Shown: piece after piece, positions 39,022 to 48,519 of the stretch
Numbering within the stretch: position 1 is the first letter of the stretch
How the letters are laid out: each line of letters starts with the position of its first letter
NCBI RefSeq assembly: GCF_923077115.1
Contig: NZ_CAKLPX010000002.1
Location: 310,001 to 374,000, forward strand
Source: Sinobacterium norvegicum
Lineage (GTDB): Bacteria; Pseudomonadota; Gammaproteobacteria; Pseudomonadales; Sinobacteriaceae
Length of the DNA stretch: 64,000 nucleotides
Direction: 5' to 3'
Notes under the pieces: model-generated
The model's input: only the letters and a program-made list of their open reading frames with translations
Database searches by the model: none
What the model was told of the DNA's origin: nothing
Position numbers and translations under genes: made by a program

Positions 39022-42000
39022 TATATTTCCTTTGTGTGGATACGTTGAATGATTTTCGAGCTATATCTCTGGGGGGGGGCATCAAGCGAAAGCTGACTGA
39101 TTTTGTCCGTCAGAGGGGTGTCCGCAGCGATTTCATCGATGTAGTCAGAATCACTGTGGGATAATAATTGAATGTTATCTGCCAGTGCTAATATTGGCAA
39201 CCATTGCGCTACATTATTGACGCTATTCTTTATAGGGCTGCTATCACTTGTATTGGGCGCGAGGTCATAACAAAAGAAGGTTTGTATGACGCCTGCAGAC
39301 CGAGTCGCTTGATAGAACGCGGTGCTTAATCTTGGCGAATAACGTGATGACGTTAAGGTAACTAATTCATCGCCCTGAAAATATTCGACTGGACTGTCTT
39401 TTAGCGCATCGGTAGGACAATTGATAAGCTCGAGAGTAAAAGCCCTTGCGTAGTAAAGACAGTTGTTTTTTTCATAAACCGGTTCAATACGATAGTGATT
39501 CGAGTGTGTGAGTACCCATTGTTTTAAGAGTTGCTGGAACTGGTTTTCGGTCTCGACATCTGTGTGTTGACTATCAATAATTGCGCTGATGTCAATCAAG
39601 CACTGTCGAGGCTTGATTCTTGGTGGAAAACTCTTGTTGATTGCAATGGCGACTTCTGTAGTTACATCTTTGTTCGTGTTGTTTGCGAGCTCTTTTGCTA
39701 TGGCTTTAATCACGGGGGCGCTATGTTGGGGAGGTTTATGGTAAATACCCTCAATAACATGATGATATTTATTGCCGCAGACCACTGGGCTGTGCTTTTC
39801 TAGTAGTAAACCCCTGCCGGCTTGGCCAAGGCGCTCCCTAAGATCAGGGTTGTGGTAGAGCTTGTCTAATGCTGCTGCTAACTGCGCTTGAGTGAAGTCA
39901 TCGGGGATTTTAAATATGGCCTCATCATCTATCTCATCCATGCTGCCATTTCTGTTGACCAGTGTTGCCTTGCCGTGGCTTAGGCAGTCCAATACTGCGG
40001 CAGAGGTTTCACCTCTGGAGGTTCTGCGTAATTGTATACATAGGTCGGTTGCAGCCAAATAGTGCTGGTATTCCTCTTTTTCTGTCCAGCCTGTAATAGT
40101 TATATTATGCTGGCCACTTTGCTCCAGGAGGAGGTGCAGTTCGTCCTTATAGTTGTTATTTGGCAGGTCGCCTACAAAGATCAATCTGCACTTTTCGGAC
40201 TTGGCTATCGAGCTGTCGAGCCAAGATGAAACTAGTTCTTTATTGAGTTTGTTGCGGTGAAGCATCCCAAAAGTGCACACAATGAATTCATCGTTCTCAA
40301 TGCCCAGTGCCTTGCGCGCGGCATTCTTGCACTGGTCGATTGGATTTCTTAGCAGAGGCAGTACATGCCAGCCTTTCACTGCTGAATCGCCATACCAGTC
40401 CGTGGCAAGGTTGCGAGAGTATTCAGAGTGAGAGATAACCCCAAGGGCATTATTTAATACAGTTAGATTGCAGGGGTATGCATCCATTACCGCGTGATTA
40501 TATTTATCACTGGGGTCTTTGTAACGATCGTAAACTGCGGTGTACCCTGCTGACCTGTATAGCTCTGGTGTAAATCTTAATCCGGGGTTGGGTCTGGTGT
40601 CGATATAATTAACGGCTCCGGAAAGATAAAAATCATGCAGGACGACGACTCCCGGTATGCGCTGTATCAAGTGAAACATATGCTTGTGGAATGAAGAGTT
40701 GCCGAAGTGATAGATAACTCGGTCGTAGTCGTCGGCATGTTTGATCAGCCAGTCGGTAGATCTGATAAGGCATTGCTGTGGCAGGCAGTTGGTGTCGACA
40801 TTTTCTTGATCGATGATTAAGTCAATCGTGTAAAAATCGAGCAGCGTCGGTAGTAAGTCGGCGCTATAATCACTGATGCCGCTTCTGGCAGGAGGAAGCG
40901 GTGAGACAAAAGCAAGTCGGGGCTTTAGTTTTTGTTTCTGCGGTGTAGTTAGTCTTTTACTCTCGACGCTAGCTTCAAGGACGGAAACAGCCTCTTTGGC
41001 GGTTTGCTGCCAACTAAACTTCTGAGCTTGAACCAGGGCATGTTGTTCTAGCTCTAGTTTAAATTGTTCGTTGAGCAATACCTCTTCTAGTTTGCTCGTG
41101 ATAGCTTGGTCGTTGTTTGCCTCAAAGAGCGCATCGGCTCTACCAATAACCTCGGGTATACTCGATACATTGCTGCCGATAACCGCCTTGCCGCAGGCCA
41201 TCGCTTCAAGAGCAGGGAGGCCGAAGCCTTCGTGCCAGGACGGGAAAATAAAAACCTCGCAACTGCGATATAGGCGCAGCAAATCATCGTCGTGCACAAA
41301 GCCAGTAAAGATTAGGTCGTCTAAATGCAAACCATTGTCTCGGCCTAGCTGTAGTAATTTATCTTCAATGAAGTCATGTACGGAACAAACGATAACAAGC
41401 TGGTATTTCTGACGAACGCATTCCTGTAGTTGTGAATACCCTCGAATCAGTCCCTCGATGTTTTTCCGGTGATCGATGCCACCGGTATACATAATAAATG
41501 GACGGGAGATATTAAAGTGCTGTTTAAGCCGCTCGCTATCAACGGCTGAAGGTAGGGCAGGGCTAAAGTTGGGCTCTATTGCTGTTGATATGTTGGACAC
41601 AGACGACGGCTCAAAGCCGAGAAAGTTAATTGCCTCTTGCCGTGATGACTCGGAAATAGTGAGTAGCAAATCCGACTGCCTGATATGTTTTATTTTTGAA
41701 TGATACCACGCGGCAATGGCCGGGTTAACTAGATAGATGTCAGGGTAAATATAGGGTATGAGGTCGTAAAGTATCGTCGCTACTAGGGCGTCGGGATTGA
41801 AGCGTTTAATGCTGGTTACTGCATCGTCACCAGAGCCCTCGAAAAGACTAGTGATAAGGATGATGTTAGGCTCGAGAGAGCAAAGAAAGGCCTCGTAAAT
41901 GAGCTCGGCTGACTTTCTTCTGCTGGCATTTATCTCGGTCAAAAAATCAACATTATCGGGTGGAGTCCAAGTGACGATGTTGTCATTTTCTATCAACCCG

Positions 42001-42179
42001 TCAAATTGTTGTCGAATGTTGTCAATATGCTCTGAGAAACGGCCATTGAGGGCGATGATTAGTTCATGGTCTTTGTGATTTTTGGCCAGTGCTTGGACAA
42101 AGGATTGAGTATATCTTCCGATACCTCGATCTCTAGAGCCAGAAGATTGCGCCCCTTGATAGTCGATGACAATACGCAT
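39021..42179 (-). CDS. Multi-domain glycosyltransferase (two GT4 modules)
   Basis: A 1052-residue polymerising-type enzyme. Module 1 (about 1-400) begins MRIVIDYQGAQSSGSRDRGIGRYTQSF and has FIMYTGGIDHRKNIEGLI, FTGFVHDDDLLRLYRSC and EGFGLPALEAMACGK (EX7E). Module 2 (about 425-800) begins RLAFVSPLPPARSGISDYSADLL and has CTFGMLHRNKLNKEL and ETSAAVLDCLSHGKATLV. The last 200 residues (RQCLIDISAIIDSQHTD, YRIEPVYE) resemble the accessory domain that precedes GT modules in O-antigen polymerases. Such fusions (WbdA, WbpX-like) add repeating mannose or rhamnose residues; D-rhamnose is likely here from context. It overlaps genes on both sides by one base. Confidence 0.87.
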   Translation of the reverse strand: MRIVIDYQGAQSSGSRDRGIGRYTQSFVQALAKNHKDHELIIALNGRFSEHIDNIRQQFDGLIENDNIVTWTPPDNVDFLTEINASRRKSAELIYEAFLCSLEPNIILITSLFEGSGDDAVTSIKRFNPDALVATILYDLIPYIYPDIYLVNPAIAAWYHSKIKHIRQSDLLLTISESSRQEAINFLGFEPSSVSNISTAIEPNFSPALPSAVDSERLKQHFNISRPFIMYTGGIDHRKNIEGLIRGYSQLQECVRQKYQLVIVCSVHDFIEDKLLQLGRDNGLHLDDLIFTGFVHDDDLLRLYRSCEVFIFPSWHEGFGLPALEAMACGKAVIGSNVSSIPEVIGRADALFEANNDQAITSKLEEVLLNEQFKLELEQHALVQAQKFSWQQTAKEAVSVLEASVESKRLTTPQKQKLKPRLAFVSPLPPARSGISDYSADLLPTLLDFYTIDLIIDQENVDTNCLPQQCLIRSTDWLIKHADDYDRVIYHFGNSSFHKHMFHLIQRIPGVVVLHDFYLSGAVNYIDTRPNPGLRFTPELYRSAGYTAVYDRYKDPSDKYNHAVMDAYPCNLTVLNNALGVISHSEYSRNLATDWYGDSAVKGWHVLPLLRNPIDQCKNAARKALGIENDEFIVCTFGMLHRNKLNKELVSSWLDSSIAKSEKCRLIFVGDLPNNNYKDELHLLLEQSGQHNITITGWTEKEEYQHYLAATDLCIQLRRTSRGETSAAVLDCLSHGKATLVNRNGSMDEIDDEAIFKIPDDFTQAQLAAALDKLYHNPDLRERLGQAGRGLLLEKHSPVVCGNKYHHVIEGIYHKPPQHSAPVIKAIAKELANNTNKDVTTEVAIAINKSFPPRIKPRQCLIDISAIIDSQHTDVETENQFQQLLKQWVLTHSNHYRIEPVYEKNNCLYYARAFTLELINCPTDALKDSPVEYFQGDELVTLTSSRYSPRLSTAFYQATRSAGVIQTFFCYDLAPNTSDSSPIKNSVNNVAQWLPILALADNIQLLSHSDSDYIDEIAADTPLTDKISQLSLDAPPQRYSSKIIQRIHTKEI

Positions 42180-43459
42180 TACTTATTTCCTTTGTTCTTT
42201 TTTATTTCGGCATTAAGAAAGTTAAGTGCAGAGGATGCGTTTTCTGAGATGTGCTTGTGCTGTCTCAATGTTGAGGTTTTTTTGTCTTTTGTGCTCGGTC
42301 GGTTGAAGCGCGTCTTTAGGGTCGGGGAGAAATACAGTAAGCCATTGACCATTCTTTTGAAGAGCGGCTTTCTTCTTGCGGTTCGTATTGCCTTTTTTCG
42401 GAGTCTGCTGGTTTTTTCTTTGGTTTTTCGACGTAAAACTGAGATTGATTTGACTGTTTTTCTCAGCGGCTGAGTGAGTCGCCAAGAGCGGCTATTGGTT
42501 AGTAAGTTGATTTTTTTTGTGAGATTCTTGTGGTTTTTTTCAGATTTGTTGAGTCGTGACTTTAGGCTGAGTGTTTCTTTTTTAAGTTCTTCATTTATAT
42601 CTTCATGAGATAATTTTAATGCAATTATTTTTTCTCTTGTCGATTTTCTTATTTTGAAATTTTCACTCTCAATCTGATGTATTTTTCTTTCAAGTTCGGT
42701 GGTGTACTCTTTTTGTTCCGCTAAAGTTGTTTCTGCCTTGTTGCTGACAGTGGTGCACCATAGGTTATTAGACAATCCTGACAGAGAGGCGCCATCGAAT
42801 ACATTAGGTGGGGTGCTAAAATGATGGTCAAGATCCTTGTGTTCGTCAGCAACGTAATACCTATTGAGGCCGTCAAAATAGATGAAATGATAATCCTTGC
42901 TTAGGATGATCGGTTCCCAATCTTGATGGTCCTGATTCTGGCTACCGGGTAATGTTGCTTCTACGACAAGTATCCAAGGCCTGATCAAGCGTAGGTCGAT
43001 ACCTTCAAGGACAGACTTCTCTGCTGTTTCCACATCGATCTTTAGGAAATGAATATCATTTACGTTGTTCTCACGGCAAATGGTCGTCAGGGTCTTCAGA
43101 GGTACTACTGTTTCTGTAACTGAAATACTATATTCTTCTTCATGCTCTTTGGCAATTTCTTTGTTACTTGTTGATAATCCGGTGCCAGGGAGCACAAATA
43201 GTTTTAGGCTGCCCTCGCTTGACCCCGCAGCGCATTGTATATTGTTGTCGCGGGTGCGTTGTGCGGCCAGTTTGTCGAACCATTCTTTCTCGGGCTCGAT
43301 GTTTATGCCTGACCAGCCCGCATCGTAAAATGCCTTGGTAACAGAATCTATGGTTGGGTCGTTGGCGCCAACATCAATATAAAAGCCATCGTTGATGTGC
43401 CCGAGAGCACGCCACAGCATAACGTCTTCAAAATTCTGTGCATAAGAAACTAATTTCAT
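42179..43459 (-). CDS. FkbM-family methyltransferase with basic coiled-coil tail
   Basis: A 426-residue SAM-dependent methyltransferase. Residues about 5-190 are the FkbM domain (SYAQNFEDVMLWRAL, GFYIDVGANDPTIDSVTKAFYDAGW, NIEPEKEWFDKL, HFLKIDVETAEKSVLEGIDL). Residues 220-330 are a coiled coil, and the last ~100 are strongly basic (RRKTKEKTSRLRKKAIRTARRKPL). FkbM enzymes O-methylate sugars. Located between wzt and the polymerase, it could add a terminal methyl group that stops chain growth, as in other ABC-exported O-antigens; the coiled coil could set chain length. That role is inferred. Start and stop overlap its neighbours (ATGA and TAATG). Confidence 0.85.
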   Translation of the reverse strand: MKLVSYAQNFEDVMLWRALGHINDGFYIDVGANDPTIDSVTKAFYDAGWSGINIEPEKEWFDKLAAQRTRDNNIQCAAGSSEGSLKLFVLPGTGLSTSNKEIAKEHEEEYSISVTETVVPLKTLTTICRENNVNDIHFLKIDVETAEKSVLEGIDLRLIRPWILVVEATLPGSQNQDHQDWEPIILSKDYHFIYFDGLNRYYVADEHKDLDHHFSTPPNVFDGASLSGLSNNLWCTTVSNKAETTLAEQKEYTTELERKIHQIESENFKIRKSTREKIIALKLSHEDINEELKKETLSLKSRLNKSEKNHKNLTKKINLLTNSRSWRLTQPLRKTVKSISVLRRKTKEKTSRLRKKAIRTARRKPLFKRMVNGLLYFSPTLKTRFNRPSTKDKKTSTLRQHKHISENASSALNFLNAEIKKNKGNK

Positions 43460-44676
43460 TTGCGGTTGGTCTCAATTATAGGGTCGATCCAGGCGCAGCC
43501 TGCAAACTCTTCTTTGTTGATATTTATGACGTTGAATAAATAAGCTAAATCCAGCCATTCATAATTGTTTTCTAAGTGTGATTCGCTGCTGACTAAGGCG
43601 GTTTGAATAGAGTAGCTACCAATCCCAAGGTTTATCGGGAAGCGAATGTTGTAAGTAATAACTTCCCCGGACGAAATATTTAGCAATGGTTGATTTTTCA
43701 AAGCGGTGTTTGTGCCGTAAATGGTTTGTCCGAGGCGGTCCTTGATGCTGTAGCCCAAAATTAGCGTCGGTATATCGGCGTGTGCCTTTACCGTTATTTT
43801 TAGGTTGACATCATCTCCAACGCTGACACTCTCTACCTCTTCTTGCATGTGGTTTAGAAGAGAAATTTTAGATACTTTTGCTTCTCCTGTGCCTGAGCTG
43901 GTTTGGGTCTTGCCATTGCTCAATGTCTTTGTTTCAACGGTGCTGTTTTCTTTTTCCGCGATAATAGCATTATAGAAATCAAAGACCGCTTCAGGATTTC
44001 CATCCTTAATAATATGGCCATCTTCAAGTAAGATGGCGCGATTGCACAGTGATTGAATGGCCCCGCGGTCGTGAGAGACAATGAGCAAGGTTGTGCCTTG
44101 TTCTTGGAACTCTCTTATTCGGTTGAAACTCTTGTGTTTGAAGTATTCGTCACCAACGGACAGGGCCTCATCAACAATTAATATCTCAGGTCGATAGGCC
44201 GTGGCGACGGCGAATGCGACCCTTACCCTCATGCCGCTCGAATAGGTGCGTACGGGTTGGTCGAAATATTCGCCTATTTCAGCAAACTCTTCCATTGACG
44301 CCATTGCGCGATCAATTTGCTGGCTGTTAAAACCCATTAATCCGGCAGAGTGGCGCACATTTTGTCTGCCAGTTAGCTCTGGATTAAACCCCATACCGAG
44401 CTCTAGTATGGCTGCAATCCTGCCATTAACTCTGACTTTTCCTTTGGTGGGTTGCAGGGTTCCTGTGATCATTTTAAGTAGGGTGCTCTTGCCTGCACCA
44501 TTTTGTCCGATAATACCTATAGCCTCACCTTTGCAGATTTTGAAGCTTATATTTTTGAGTACCCATTTTTCTTCTTTCGCTTTAATTGGTATACCAAACC
44601 AGCTTGCAAAACGATGGAGCTCAGAACCGTATTTTCGAAATGCTTTCCCTAGGCCTTCAACGTTGAGCAAAATCAT
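43456..44676 (-). CDS. wzt: Polysaccharide ABC exporter ATPase Wzt with C-terminal carbohydrate-binding domain
   Basis: A 406-residue ATP-binding subunit. The nucleotide domain (1-245) has Walker A GQNGAGKST (residues 58-66), the signature YSSGMRVRVAFA, Walker B EILIVDEALSVGD and switch His in IVSHD. Residues about 270-400 form the extra beta-sandwich of extended Wzt proteins (VSKISLLNHMQEEVESVSVGDDVNLKI, YGTNTALKN, YSIQTALVS), which in E. coli O9a binds the modified non-reducing end of the chain before export. Its presence implies the polymer is terminally modified before transport. Overlaps neighbours by four bases at both ends. Confidence 0.93.
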   Translation of the reverse strand: MILLNVEGLGKAFRKYGSELHRFASWFGIPIKAKEEKWVLKNISFKICKGEAIGIIGQNGAGKSTLLKMITGTLQPTKGKVRVNGRIAAILELGMGFNPELTGRQNVRHSAGLMGFNSQQIDRAMASMEEFAEIGEYFDQPVRTYSSGMRVRVAFAVATAYRPEILIVDEALSVGDEYFKHKSFNRIREFQEQGTTLLIVSHDRGAIQSLCNRAILLEDGHIIKDGNPEAVFDFYNAIIAEKENSTVETKTLSNGKTQTSSGTGEAKVSKISLLNHMQEEVESVSVGDDVNLKITVKAHADIPTLILGYSIKDRLGQTIYGTNTALKNQPLLNISSGEVITYNIRFPINLGIGSYSIQTALVSSESHLENNYEWLDLAYLFNVININKEEFAGCAWIDPIIETNRK

Positions 44677-46919
44677 GAGATAGCGCCTGAGGTAACGGAT
44701 ACGGGGATTGACAAGAAGTGCACAACATTATCGTCCGTGGTTAATGTGATATCTAAGCTGGCGGGTTTGTTTTGTTTGATCGATGAAAACCTGAGTAGAA
44801 ACCAGCGAGTGGACGATAATTCATTGAAGTCATAATTTCTATTTTGAATTCGTAGGTTTAGATTAAATGTCCGAAGTTCAACCTGCAGTACCAATTCACA
44901 GCGACTAGACTCCGGTCCGCTTATCTTGTCGCTATTGAATGCCAATCCTTGATTTGACAACGTAAGCACTGCTTTTTCTGGTCGGACGTGGGACTTGTAA
45001 ACTTTTGCTGACTTGTAGTCATCGAGGTAGCGGTCAATTCTTGTGCCTGTCGGTAAACTGTAATTATTGTGTTCATAATAGTTTTCAAAAATAACATCAT
45101 CCGAAATAGCGGTTGGAAGCCAAGAGGATATGTTTCCTGGCCAGCCTATAACTCGGTAGGGTCTGTCAGCAAAGTTGTTAGGATGTAGGTGCTTTGCAAT
45201 ATTAAAATACACGCTCCATTCATCAAGCCCCATACCTTCGGTTCGCACCAATATTTGCAAGGCAAGAGATTTGTTAATGATTTGCGGAGAGTGTGAGTTA
45301 TATAATTTGTAGTCGTAACCGCAGCTTTTTAGAAAACGAACAGTTTTAAATAACCCTTCGTCAAAGCTTGTGGGTTTGGGGAATCCACCTAGCCAATCAG
45401 CGCCATTGGTGTAAAAATAGTATGATTGATGGACACCATCTTGGATAAAATCATCAGTATTTGAGGGGTTGATGACAATATAGTCATCATCAAATGCTAT
45501 GAAATTGTCATTAATGATCTCTTCTGCATAGAGCTTTTTTCTAAGTAGTGTATTTCTAACTTGATGATCATGAGGTAATTGAGTTAAACCGACTTCAGAC
45601 TCTTTGATAATAGTAATTTGGATCTCTAGCTTAGCAAGCTTGTCAGAAAGCTTGTTGTAAAAATTGTCTGCAGTTAAAACCACCACGCTATTTATATAGG
45701 GCATGTACTCTATAATGCTTGAGATGGAGCGATGTAAGGCATCTGGACGGATTGATATGTATACCGCTTGGCAGGGGAGAGAGGAAATACCTGGCGATGT
45801 GCGGGTGGCGCGCAAAGCGTTGTATATACCATCGGCGGCCTCGTCCCATGTTGGGGTGACAAACTCGGCTGCATCCAGCTTTAACTTGGCGTAGCGTTTT
45901 TCATTGCGTAGCTGCAGCACCGCATTCTTTACGGCGTTAATATTCAGCGCTGTTGTCACTGCAGCGCCTCTTGAAACCTCTTCCATTGCGCTGCCTTTGG
46001 TGCATATTGATATGCAATTTTGGCTGAGTGACTCGATGACTGGTAGACCATAGCCCTCGTAGTGAGACAAGTTGATTGAGGCCAGCGCCTTACCGTATAA
46101 CCCGAGCACATCGGTATCAGAGGCGTTTTGAAGCCAAAATACACGTTGGCCATAGTCAGGGTGTTTTAATATTCGTTCTGAAACATCTTCAACATTCCAG
46201 CCTTGTTTACCGACGATTACCAGATTTAACTCCGGGTAGTCGTCTTTGCAGGCGTCAAATCCATCAAGTAAAAGCTGATGGTTTTTTCTTGGCTCTACAG
46301 TGCCTACAGAGAGTAAAAATGTGCCATAGCCAGATATTTTACTATTGGCTTGTATGTGCTTGCTGGTAGAGAAGTCGCCACCTAGCTGAACTTTATGTGC
46401 CGTTGGTCGGCCAAGGTTAATGCTTTTGCAGATACTATACAGGTCTTTTTTGACCGTATTAGAAATGCAGTACCAGTAATCGGAGTATTTTAAGCTAGCT
46501 GAGAAGTTTTCAGCGAAGCGAAATACCGTGTGAGCATGAGAGAATTCAGGGGTCAAAATTGGTACAGCATCAAAGTGAAGTTTTATGATGATGGCACCCT
46601 GCTCTTTTAGAGATGAGAATAGTTCATCGCAGTTGTAGCTATCGCCCCAAGAGGCGTCGATATCAAAGAATATATCGCCAGATTGAAAATCTCCAATGAG
46701 GACTTTTTCTTTCAGAGTCACCTCTTCTGCTTGAAGCATTGCGCTTAGTTCTGGGCCGCGCTTTATCTCGTAAAATGAAGCCCCGATGTTTGCGATAAAT
46801 ATTACCTCATGGTGCCTACTGAGTCTTTTTGCCAGCTCTCTAGTAACACGTTGTATCCCTGTTTTTCCTCGATTTACGAATGTGTTTGTCAGGTTAACGT
46901 AGATTCGATTATTCAACAC
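44673..46919 (-). CDS. Glycosyltransferase (GT4) fused to Stealth-like C-terminal domain
   Basis: A 748-residue protein. Residues 1-370 are a GT4 enzyme (GIQRVTRELAKRLSRHHEV, FLLSVGTVEPRKNHQLLLDGF, YEGYGLPVIESLSQN). Residues about 385-620 differ: a SIISSIIEYMPYINSVVVLT-type stretch, FIAFDDDYIVINP and NSHSPQIINKSLA resemble the conserved regions of Stealth-type sugar-1-phosphate transferases, but the match is by eye and uncertain. The last ~100 residues are beta-rich. If the Stealth reading is right, the protein could build a phosphodiester-linked unit. The start is GTG at 46919, overlapping the gene before it by 11 bases. Confidence 0.78.
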   Translation of the reverse strand: MLNNRIYVNLTNTFVNRGKTGIQRVTRELAKRLSRHHEVIFIANIGASFYEIKRGPELSAMLQAEEVTLKEKVLIGDFQSGDIFFDIDASWGDSYNCDELFSSLKEQGAIIIKLHFDAVPILTPEFSHAHTVFRFAENFSASLKYSDYWYCISNTVKKDLYSICKSINLGRPTAHKVQLGGDFSTSKHIQANSKISGYGTFLLSVGTVEPRKNHQLLLDGFDACKDDYPELNLVIVGKQGWNVEDVSERILKHPDYGQRVFWLQNASDTDVLGLYGKALASINLSHYEGYGLPVIESLSQNCISICTKGSAMEEVSRGAAVTTALNINAVKNAVLQLRNEKRYAKLKLDAAEFVTPTWDEAADGIYNALRATRTSPGISSLPCQAVYISIRPDALHRSISSIIEYMPYINSVVVLTADNFYNKLSDKLAKLEIQITIIKESEVGLTQLPHDHQVRNTLLRKKLYAEEIINDNFIAFDDDYIVINPSNTDDFIQDGVHQSYYFYTNGADWLGGFPKPTSFDEGLFKTVRFLKSCGYDYKLYNSHSPQIINKSLALQILVRTEGMGLDEWSVYFNIAKHLHPNNFADRPYRVIGWPGNISSWLPTAISDDVIFENYYEHNNYSLPTGTRIDRYLDDYKSAKVYKSHVRPEKAVLTLSNQGLAFNSDKISGPESSRCELVLQVELRTFNLNLRIQNRNYDFNELSSTRWFLLRFSSIKQNKPASLDITLTTDDNVVHFLSIPVSVTSGAIS

Positions 46920-47418
46920 GACGATAGCCTTTTTTCTTGAATTCTTGAGAGTTGAATATGGACGTAAAAACAGAGTTAAATTTTTTTTCCTTTTTCACAT
47001 TTTTAGTGTGTTTGATAATGTCGGCTTGCAATGGATATCTTGTGAGTAGAGCAAGATAAATACAGCTTATTGTATGGATAATGCTTTTGGTTGATTCGTT
47101 ATCATAGTTTGCAAATTGTTGTGCACGCAATTCATTAACATAGCTGTGATCAATGTTTAAGCCATATGCTGCGCTAACTTCTTCGGCTATTTTTAGCTCG
47201 TAATAACTGCTGTGGTAAGGCTTGTGCCCCCAGTCGTCTGTCTTCCTGACATCGCCACCAATGATGGCGTTGTTTGCAGCCCATTTTGAAATCAGCCATG
47301 CGTTTAGTCTACCAGGTATGGGAAGTCTGTTCTGAATGATATGTCTGAGCTTGGGTCTGGATATAACGAAGCTAATAGCCTTGAGCAAAATCCGTCTAGT
47401 TAATTTTTTTAAAATCAA
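46909..47418 (-). CDS. Hypothetical protein with DUF4214-like C-terminus
   Basis: A 169-residue basic protein. There is no clear signal peptide, only an amphipathic basic N-terminus (MILKKLTRRILLKAI). The C-terminal 50 residues (CIYLALLTRYPLQADIIKH and VFTSIFNSQEFKKK) resemble the helical R-x-P-x(2)-x-I ... F-x-x-S-x-E-F pattern of DUF4214 domains often attached to glycosyltransferases and surface proteins. The apparent start is TTG at 47418, supported by GGAG nine bases upstream. It lies between wzm and the GT4-Stealth gene and overlaps the latter, so it is part of the operon; no function can be given. Confidence 0.65.
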   Translation of the reverse strand: MILKKLTRRILLKAISFVISRPKLRHIIQNRLPIPGRLNAWLISKWAANNAIIGGDVRKTDDWGHKPYHSSYYELKIAEEVSAAYGLNIDHSYVNELRAQQFANYDNESTKSIIHTISCIYLALLTRYPLQADIIKHTKNVKKEKKFNSVFTSIFNSQEFKKKGYRRVE

Positions 47419-47459
47419 ATTATTGGCTCCGATGCCGATTCAATGTTAGCTGATGTTAT

Positions 47460-48257
47460 TTACAGGACGTCCATCATTTCTGCACTCGCACGCCGGAACA
47501 TAAATAAACTCAGCAATAAGGCAGCCAGAGAGACTGCTGCAACAAGAATAATGCTCTCCCCAAGTTGCGGCGCTGAGTTATATACTAAGATATCGTGATA
47601 GCCAGTGACGATTGGGTACATTGGATTTAATTCCATTAAGTGCATGTACTTTTCGGGTATTATTGATGCAGGGTAGACGATTGGGGTTAACCAGAACCAC
47701 ACTTGCAGAACTACTGGCACCAGTTGACCTATGTCTCTCAAAAAAACATTCATAACACCGAGGATGAGGCCGAGACTCGCAGCGAGTACGACCACTGATA
47801 ACATTAGGGGGATTAAGTAGAGCATTGCAGAGCTGAATTGCTGGCCCAGAAGCGCAAAAATAATTAGCATGCAAAAGAACAGTAATAAATTGTTAAGCAG
47901 GCTGGATCCTACGGTGATAATGGGCAGGGTGATTTTTGGGAAGCTAACTTTTTTCATTAGCCCGCCCCTGGAGATAAATAAATTGAGGAAGTTGCCAATG
48001 ATTTCGGAAAATAGATTCCAAGCTAATAAACCGGCCATCAAATATATGGCGTAGCCATATGTATTGGTTATTTCAGGTAGTTTCGCTGCCAGCACGTTTG
48101 ATAAAATGAGAGCGTAGATTAACACTTGTGACAGAGGGTTTAAAACAATCCATAGGCCGCCGAGTTTGCTGGCGGCAAACTTCCCTTTGAGCTCGTTGCG
48201 GATGGAGCTAATAATAAATTGACGGTATCGCCAAAGATCTTTGAGCATGCCTGACAT
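47460..48257 (-). CDS. wzm: Polysaccharide ABC exporter permease Wzm
   Basis: A 265-residue ABC-2 type permease with about six membrane helices. It begins MSGMLKDLWRYRQFIISSIRNELKGKFAASKLGGLWIVLNP, the cytosolic gate helix and first helix typical of Wzm/KpsM/TagG, and holds NPMYPIVTGYHDILVYNS before the last pair of helices. Paired with Wzt encoded two genes downstream, it forms the channel for the undecaprenyl-linked polymer. The ribosome site AAGG precedes the ATG at 48257; ATG at 48248 is an alternative. Confidence 0.93.
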   Translation of the reverse strand: MSGMLKDLWRYRQFIISSIRNELKGKFAASKLGGLWIVLNPLSQVLIYALILSNVLAAKLPEITNTYGYAIYLMAGLLAWNLFSEIIGNFLNLFISRGGLMKKVSFPKITLPIITVGSSLLNNLLLFFCMLIIFALLGQQFSSAMLYLIPLMLSVVVLAASLGLILGVMNVFLRDIGQLVPVVLQVWFWLTPIVYPASIIPEKYMHLMELNPMYPIVTGYHDILVYNSAPQLGESIILVAAVSLAALLLSLFMFRRASAEMMDVL

Positions 48258-48519
48258 TTAACGCGCCTTAATTGTTATCTAAAAATGAGCGCTTAGGCTC
48301 AGAAAATGTTGGGTGTTAAGCGAAGCCGTTAGGCGAAATGACGCATTTAACTTACTCTGACTTTCAGATGCTTAGGCACAACGCTTTGAGCTGCAGAATA
48401 AGTGAATCGGCATTGTTGGGCCCGATTGGATTTGGAAGAAACCTTATCATAAGCGCCCAGTGTTTGTGAATATCTTACCTCTTGGCTGACATGGGTTTTC
48501 GTATTATGCATGCAGCGCC
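48258..48519. other. Gap inside the polysaccharide operon
   Basis: About 260 bases between the sugar transferase and wzm. An open frame overlaps the sugar-transferase end here but has no ribosome site and an unconvincing composition. The gap may hold an internal promoter for the wzm-to-GT operon. Confidence 0.4.
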
